A DNA stretch of 64,000 bases from Ampelocalamus luodianensis (lineage: Eukaryota; Streptophyta; Magnoliopsida; Poales; Poaceae), in assembly GCA_036346255.1 (NCBI GenBank), contig CM070620.1, positions 11,148,671 to 11,212,670 on the forward strand. Direction: 5' to 3'. Within the stretch, counting starts at the first letter, position 1; every line of letters starts with the position of its first letter. Below the pieces are notes generated by a model. The model searched no databases. It was not told the origin of the DNA and saw nothing but the letters and a program-made list of their open reading frames with translations. A program made the translations under genes and the position numbers. Positions 59,204 through 64,000 of this stretch are shown one piece after another.

Positions 59204-59960
59204 TGGGCTTTGTTTAGGGGATGGTGGGACTAGGTCAAAATACAATTCATAACAAGGATTCTTCAGTCTTGGGCCCTTAGCCCAATTGTGAATTTAGGCT
59301 TGGGTCATTAATGATAGAAGGCCTATCTTTTGTTGGTGAGGCTCTCCATATTGTTGACGACCATTTATGTTTAGGTTTGTTGCTTTTTTATACTTCGTAA
59401 AAAAAAAGATTGTCTATTCGTAAAGTGACTGAAATTTTTTTAAGTATGAGTTATATTTTTTATCCATTGGATAAAAATCCAATCGTATAACATATCAATC
59501 TCTGTACTAATTCAACGGTCACAACAATTAACTTAAACATAAGAAAATTTTAGACGACTTAGAAATAGCAAATCCTAAAAAAATGTTTTCACAGCATTTC
59601 GTCTCCTTATGTTGATGAAAGTTCACTCTCGATCTTGTGCTGCATGCATGGACATTCCATCTTATTGTTATTGGTGATGATCAAATCATCTTTAGTTTGA
59701 CATGACCCACTCTATTGATATCTAAAACATCCATTTGAGCTGACTACTCCAGCGACCTCAGTTCCTTCCCAGAATCACTTCGTTCTCTCGTGCAGAATCT
59801 GGAGACACCTCTTATTCATGTTCATGTTGGATTTGCGTCTTTACCGATTCTAATTAAGAATCAATCGGTCAAAAAAATTTGTTGACTTTATTACCATCTT
59901 CATCCCCGAGCAGAAACAGCACTGATTTCTGATTAGTTGAACACTTGAACCCTCTTATGT
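59204..59960. other. Region between the convergent peroxidase and MKK10-like genes
   Basis: It should hold both 3' UTRs. The only bounded element is the small MITE at 59408-59575. Confidence 0.5.
59408..59575. mobile_element. 168-bp Mutator-type MITE
   Basis: Begins gattgtctattcgtaaag and, from the right, ggatttgctatttctaag. The interior matches 4300-4466 (aatccaatcgtataacatat; cggtcacaacaa). The flanks are A-rich (taaaaaaa on both sides), which blurs the target duplication. Confidence 0.6.
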
Positions 59961-60968
59961 TCAATTGCCAGTTCTGTCAAAGTTGGTGAGCCAATCGTTT
60001 TCGTTGGTGCACCAAGATAGCCTTCCCGCGACGAAGGGGTGTCCAAGAAGCTCCTCCACGGTGGCCCTCCTCCTCCAGTCCTTCTCCAGGCACCTCCGCA
60101 CGAAGCCCCTGAACTCCGGCGACGCCGCGACGGGTAACTCCGGCGTGCCACCGAAGCACACAGCCAGCACGAGCGCCGGCCAGTCCAGCCTCTCCCCGGC
60201 GGCGACGAGCGGGAACCTGCCGGCGTGGCATTCTAACAGTACCACCCCCAGGGCCCACACGTCGCTGGAGAAATCAGCGCCAGCCGACGGCGCCGTGGCG
60301 CCGAACCCTTCGGGGTGCAGCCTCTCGGGGCTCATGTAGGCGCACGTCCCGGCTGCCTGGTGCGCGTCGCTCGTGACGAGGCGGCTGGCGCCGAAGTCGG
60401 CGATCTTGACCTCGCCGCGGCGGCCGACGAGGAGGTTGGACGGCTTGACGTCGCCGTGCGCGACGCCGAGGCGGTGCAGGTGGCGCAGGCCGTAGAGCAC
60501 GCACCGCGCGACGCCGGCGATGGCGTGTTCCGGGAGACGGCCGTACCGCCGGAGCACGTCGCAGAGGGAGCCCTCGGGGGCGTACTCGAGGACGAGGCAC
60601 GCGAGCTGGTCCCCGTCGGCGGGGTCCCCGGGGAAGACGCCGTGGAGGCGGACGACGGAGGGGTGGTCGGGCGCCGCGGTGGCCACGCGGAGGTGCACGT
60701 CGGCCTCGTGGAGTGCCGCGTCGCCGTCGCGCAGTGCCTTGACCGCGAGCACCGCGCCCGTGCGTCGGTGCAGCGCCTTGTAGACGGTGCCGCCCGCGCC
60801 GTGGCCGAGGACAGCCAGCCTCTCGAGCTCCGCGAGGCTGTCGATGGCCGGGCCGGGAGAGCCGGGCGGCGTGGACGGTAGGCTGAAGGGGTGCTGTTCC
60901 TGGTGCGGGAACGGCGGCGACGCCGGCACGGACAGCCGGAGCTGCCTGCGCTCCCGCAGCTTCGCCAT
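59961..60968 (-). CDS. MKK10: MKK10-type MAP kinase kinase, intronless
   Basis: 335 residues from the ATG at 60968; the open frame extends upstream only with a TTG. The N-terminus MAKLRERRQLRLSVP is a basic-plus-LxL MAPK docking site. Kinase landmarks: LGHGAGGTVYK glycine loop (54-64), Lys77 in LAVKAL, Glu88, HGDVKPSNLL (171-180) with catalytic Asp173, DFG 191-193, and GTCAYMSPERL (207-217). The catalytic loop is HGD instead of HRD, and the activation loop between DFG and SPE is short, without the S/T-x5-S/T pair phosphorylated by MAPKKKs. Both are traits I recall for plant MKK10, a group of atypical MAPKKs, so they support the assignment. Cytosolic or nuclear signalling role; upstream activation is uncertain. 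Confidence 0.9.
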   Translation of the reverse strand: MAKLRERRQLRLSVPASPPFPHQEQHPFSLPSTPPGSPGPAIDSLAELERLAVLGHGAGGTVYKALHRRTGAVLAVKALRDGDAALHEADVHLRVATAAPDHPSVVRLHGVFPGDPADGDQLACLVLEYAPEGSLCDVLRRYGRLPEHAIAGVARCVLYGLRHLHRLGVAHGDVKPSNLLVGRRGEVKIADFGASRLVTSDAHQAAGTCAYMSPERLHPEGFGATAPSAGADFSSDVWALGVVLLECHAGRFPLVAAGERLDWPALVLAVCFGGTPELPVAASPEFRGFVRRCLEKDWRRRATVEELLGHPFVAGRLSWCTNENDWLTNFDRTGN

Positions 60969-61273
60969 TGCCAATGCCAATTCTTGCGTGTTGGTGTGGA
61001 ATGCTGCAAGCTTGCGCAATGGATAGGAGGGGGGAGAGAGAGAGGCAGCTGCTTATTTGCGTTTACCCGGAGCCGGGGAGGTGGTGGTGAGAGGAGAGGG
61101 GGAGTAATAAATTAGGCGAGAGCTGTAACGGACTACCTACCACTCCTCCGTAATGCAGGGAAATCTCTCGTCCTCTCTCCTCTGCGGGGTAACGGAAACT
61201 GCTGGGATTACGGGAAGGAGGTGTCAGCTCCACAGCAGCGCAGGAATCTTCTATACTTCTATGCTTCGTTGAG
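60969..61273. other. Promoter/5' region of the MKK10-like gene
   Basis: Contains purine-rich DNA (ggggggagagagagagg at about 61028) just upstream of the minus-strand start, a usual rice leader composition. No clear TATA box. Confidence 0.4.
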
Positions 61274-61638
61274 GAGCTCTTTTATTTTTAATCATTTTTA
61301 AAAAAATATTTTAAAGACAACATATCCCTAATTTTATTTTCAATTCTAACTCATTTGCTGACCAAACTGTGTTGTTACGTCACAGACCGCGGCGTAGCCA
61401 AACCTACCCTGATAGCTCTCCAAGCCAACACGCATCTGTTTTTGGACTAAATCCTGTCACGCCAAGAGGAGTGGCTTGACAACACTCGTTTGCCAGGCCG
61501 AGATCCGTGGCATGACAACGTGTTTTTGCCACGTCACGCGTTGTGGCGTGGCCAAAGGTGTCAGAATTGAAAATAAAGTTATGAAGATGTTATCTTTAAA
61601 ATATTTTTTAAAAAATGATTAAATAATAAAAAGAGTTC
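61274..61638. mobile_element. 365-bp Mutator-type MITE, same family as 34664-35033
   Basis: Ends gagctcttttatttttaatc and, from the right, gaactctttttattatttaa. Flanks are TTCGTTGAG (61265-61273) and TTCGCTGAG (61639-61647), a 9-bp duplication with one mismatch. The interior again carries gtcacgcca / tggcgtgg words. It lies about 300 bases upstream of the kinase start. Confidence 0.8.
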
Positions 61639-61647
61639 TTCGCTGAG

Positions 61648-62337
61648 CCAGGGACAGAGGATTGGCTCGGTCAACTTGGTCGTGGGCCCTAGTATTTTAG
61701 AAAAATATAACATGATGTATGTAGTCCATAGTAAGTTCAATTTGGTTAAGTCAGGTTCATCTAAAAACCTCACTATTACTGCTTGCTACTAAACGAGGCG
61801 GTGATCGCTGGTGCGTCGCGGCCTTGCCGCGACTGGGCCCAGCGGTGACGACAGATGCGTAACCGACGGCTAGAGAGCCAAGTCTGTGTGTTGCGTAGGG
61901 TGTGCAACCAGTAGTGAATAGTGTGCTTTTGAATCTTATTAATGCTGACTTATCTTGGTTGATTAACTTGATTCTTCTTACAATCTTAAATCCTGTCGGT
62001 GGTAATTTGCTTTAATCTTTAGCTCCATGAGGTTTTGCTCAAGCTCTGGCTGAGCCAAAAGGAAAACAAAATCCCCAGACAACTAACACAATGAATGAAA
62101 ACTAGACGCAATTTGTTTATATCTTATAAATTCTAATCAAACTTCGAGCTTCCAAAAAAAGTGTGTGTGCAAGTATATGGCACAATAGAGTATCCCATGT
62201 CACATTGTTAGCCATCCCTTAACCAAAGAGAAAAACGAAACGAAGCACCTCTAAAATTTTTCGCTCTTTTTTATTGTTTCAAAAAAAAAATCTCTTTGTG
62301 AAATAATAATAATAATATGATTTAGTTGTTTTGCGGT
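61648..62337. other. Intergenic DNA, no feature seen
   Basis: No gene or bounded repeat recognised. Confidence 0.4.
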
Positions 62338-62800
62338 GATTTTTTTTATTTAATCATTTTTAATATTATTTTAAAGTTAATCCCTTGCGAACTTTATTTT
62401 TAATTCTGACCATTTTGGCTACGCCACCACCCGTAGTGTGGCCAAACCAAAGCTGTCACGCAAACCCTCAGCCGCGCGTCGTGCCAGCGTGGAGCTTGCA
62501 TGGCATCTGTTATACCGGAACTCATGGTATGATAAGCCTGTCTTGTCACTGAAGGGATGCGGATAGACTACAGGAGCAACAAATCAAAATTTCTACCATG
62601 TAAATCAGGAAGCCAAGCAAGTAGATGATCACAGATCGTTACCACCAGACGCGCAGTGCAGCGGAAGAAACGTTGGAGTAGTCTAGTCCAACGAAGAGCG
62701 CGTCGGCCATTACATATGGTGTGACAACAGCCACGTCAGCCCTCCACGCTGACACAGCGTGGCTGCGAGGGCTTGCGTGGCAGCTTTGGCCACGCCGTCA
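62338..62800. mobile_element. Mutator-type MITE, third copy, cut by an LTR element
   Basis: The left TIR (gattttttttatttaatcat, then ttaaagttaatccc) and interior ccacccgtagtgtggccaaa match the family. The right part breaks off in ggccacgccgtca at 62800, where an LTR starts. The stretch at about 62545-62700 is unlike the other copies and may be a further insertion. Confidence 0.65.
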
Positions 62801-64000
62801 TGTTGGATTTAATATGGGCTAGGCCCAACTTTAATTCTAATTAATTCCTGGAAAATCCCAAAGGCCCATGTGCATGTGCTAAACCTTTTTAGTCCCATAT
62901 GGAGAGTTAAAGGGGAGTTACACCAATTTATAAGGTGGAACGTGGGAGTCCTCTTGTAGAATTGGAGAGAATCAATACGCGCGCGCGCTGCCTCTCGCCT
63001 CGCCGCGCGTCGAGCCGAGCCGTGTCGTGTGTCGTGCGTGCGTGCGTGTGCGCGTGTGCGGCGTCGCGGCGTCTTGCGCTACACGGCGGTCGGTGCGTGT
63101 GCGTTTTCTTTATCTATTCGAAAATCGAAACGCACCGACTACAATAAACGGCCGCAATAATTGCGATCGTTTCGGTCTCTTCATTTTGCAATTAAAAGAA
63201 CGATGCACCGATTCAAATAATGGTGGCGATATGATTCTTGTTACTAGTGAGTAATGGCGACCGTTTCGCCTCTTGACTAGGCGTGCGTCTGCTTGTTACT
63301 AGTGAGTAATGGCGACCGTTTCGCCTCTTGACTAGACGATAATGGTTGCGGTTACTAGTAAGTAATGGTGATCGCTTCGTCCGGTTGTTATATATAGCCA
63401 TTATCCGGAGCAGAGGAGGTGCTCCAATTCTCTCCACGAAAGACACCACGTTCTTGATTTTGTTCTTTGTCTCGCGATCTCTATCCGGCGAGCGCGTGTG
63501 TACGATCGCACCGGGAGAGCGAGCCTCGGAACCCTCGTCCTGAAGGCTTGCACGAGCAAGGGCGAATAAGGTTTTGGGAGCGTTTGCGCGATCGCCGCTT
63601 CCTCTCCATTCGACTCTCTGCTACGCCTACAACCGTACGACTACTACCACGACGTCCACTGCACGACTACTTACCACTATGTCATGACAAGCGACGATCT
63701 CACAAAGACTCTGCGCCTCTTCTTCTTCCACTCTGCTGCTCCTTCCATTTGGATCAGGTATGTCTATTTCATATGTATTGCTTGGTTAGTAATATTACTA
63801 GTTGTTACCTTGAACACTGTGATAGATATGCTAGTTTCTGTTCTTCCGGATATTAGTATGTCTATAGTGTTCTTGCTCACTTGCTTTGTGAAAGTGGCTA
63901 GAATATTCATCATATTTTATCTACTATATTTCTGGATTAAAGTAATTCGAAAAATGCTCTTATTCTCAACAATCCAAAAACCTTATTGTAATAGGCATTT
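62801..64000 (+). mobile_element. LTR retroelement, left LTR, running out of the window
   Basis: Starts tgttggatttaatatgggc inside the Mutator MITE. A TATA-like ttatatatagcc is at 63389-63400, followed by a GC-richer leader. A 55-bp tandem repeat lies in it. The LTR end, primer site and coding part are not seen, so the class is uncertain, copia-like by its TGTTGG start. Confidence 0.45.
63237..63381. repeat. 55-bp tandem repeat, about 2.6 units
   Basis: cttgttactagtgagtaatg followed by gcgaccgtttcgcctcttg occurs at 63237 and 63292, with a third, diverged partial unit from 63350. It lies just before the TATA-like element of the LTR, where such repeats can act as enhancers. Confidence 0.75.

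Noticed and set aside
60315..60881. 188-codon frame on the plus strand
   Set aside because: It is antisense to the kinase domain; GC-rich third positions open it. The minus strand carries every kinase motif.
60969..61019. Longer N-terminus for the MKK10-like kinase
   Set aside because: The extension begins with TTG, not ATG, and the family starts at the MAKLRERR position.
1..64000. CRISPR arrays, operons, phage-type defence or biosynthetic clusters
   Set aside because: The window is plant nuclear DNA. The repeats seen are transposon termini and tandem repeats, and the host genes are unrelated to each other.

Overview
This is nuclear DNA of a grass, most likely rice (Oryza) or a close relative. 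Plant GT-AG introns, very GC-rich coding exons in an AT-rich background, and dense hAT, Mutator, Harbinger, Helitron, copia, gypsy and LINE debris all point that way. From memory, an MKK10-type kinase, a MYB58/63-type factor and OPT transporters lie close together on the long arm of rice chromosome 2; that placement is inference and was not checked.

Six host genes can be supported. The window opens inside an oligopeptide transporter of the OPT family (+; 3' six exons, stop at 7334), whose 5-kb intron is filled by a Helitron and a hAT element. Two small genes follow on the minus strand: a LYR-motif protein (7946-8215) and a single-pass membrane protein whose first exon (8691-9799) is cut in two by an 882-bp LTR. 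An R2R3-MYB factor (+, 36974-38224) sits in the middle. A secretory class III peroxidase (+, 58108-59203) and an intronless MKK10-type MAPK kinase (-, 59961-60968) lie near the right end.

The rest is layered mobile DNA. 10.1-24.4 kb holds a compact LTR element and a gypsy ruin that contains a dead LINE, a 699-bp hAT and a 2.7-kb Harbinger-like element. 25-36 kb holds a foldback, a tRNA-derived SINE, an (AT)n tract, a complete non-autonomous Helitron and several MITEs with exact target duplications. 39.2-47.1 kb is a tandem duplication carrying a dead Ac-like hAT transposase, itself split by another insertion, next to a gypsy LTR. 49.8-53.8 kb is a copia element without reverse transcriptase, inserted inside a Stowaway-like MITE. 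The right edge is the start of a further LTR element inserted in a Mutator MITE.

The host genes do not form a pathway. MYB58/63-type factors act in secondary-wall and lignin programmes and class III peroxidases can polymerise monolignols, but nothing in the sequence links these two. I found no new enzyme system or defence cluster. The most informative signals are structural: the LTR-split exon, the GC-AG intron, the nested insertions that give a relative chronology, and the tandem duplication with changed repeat number.
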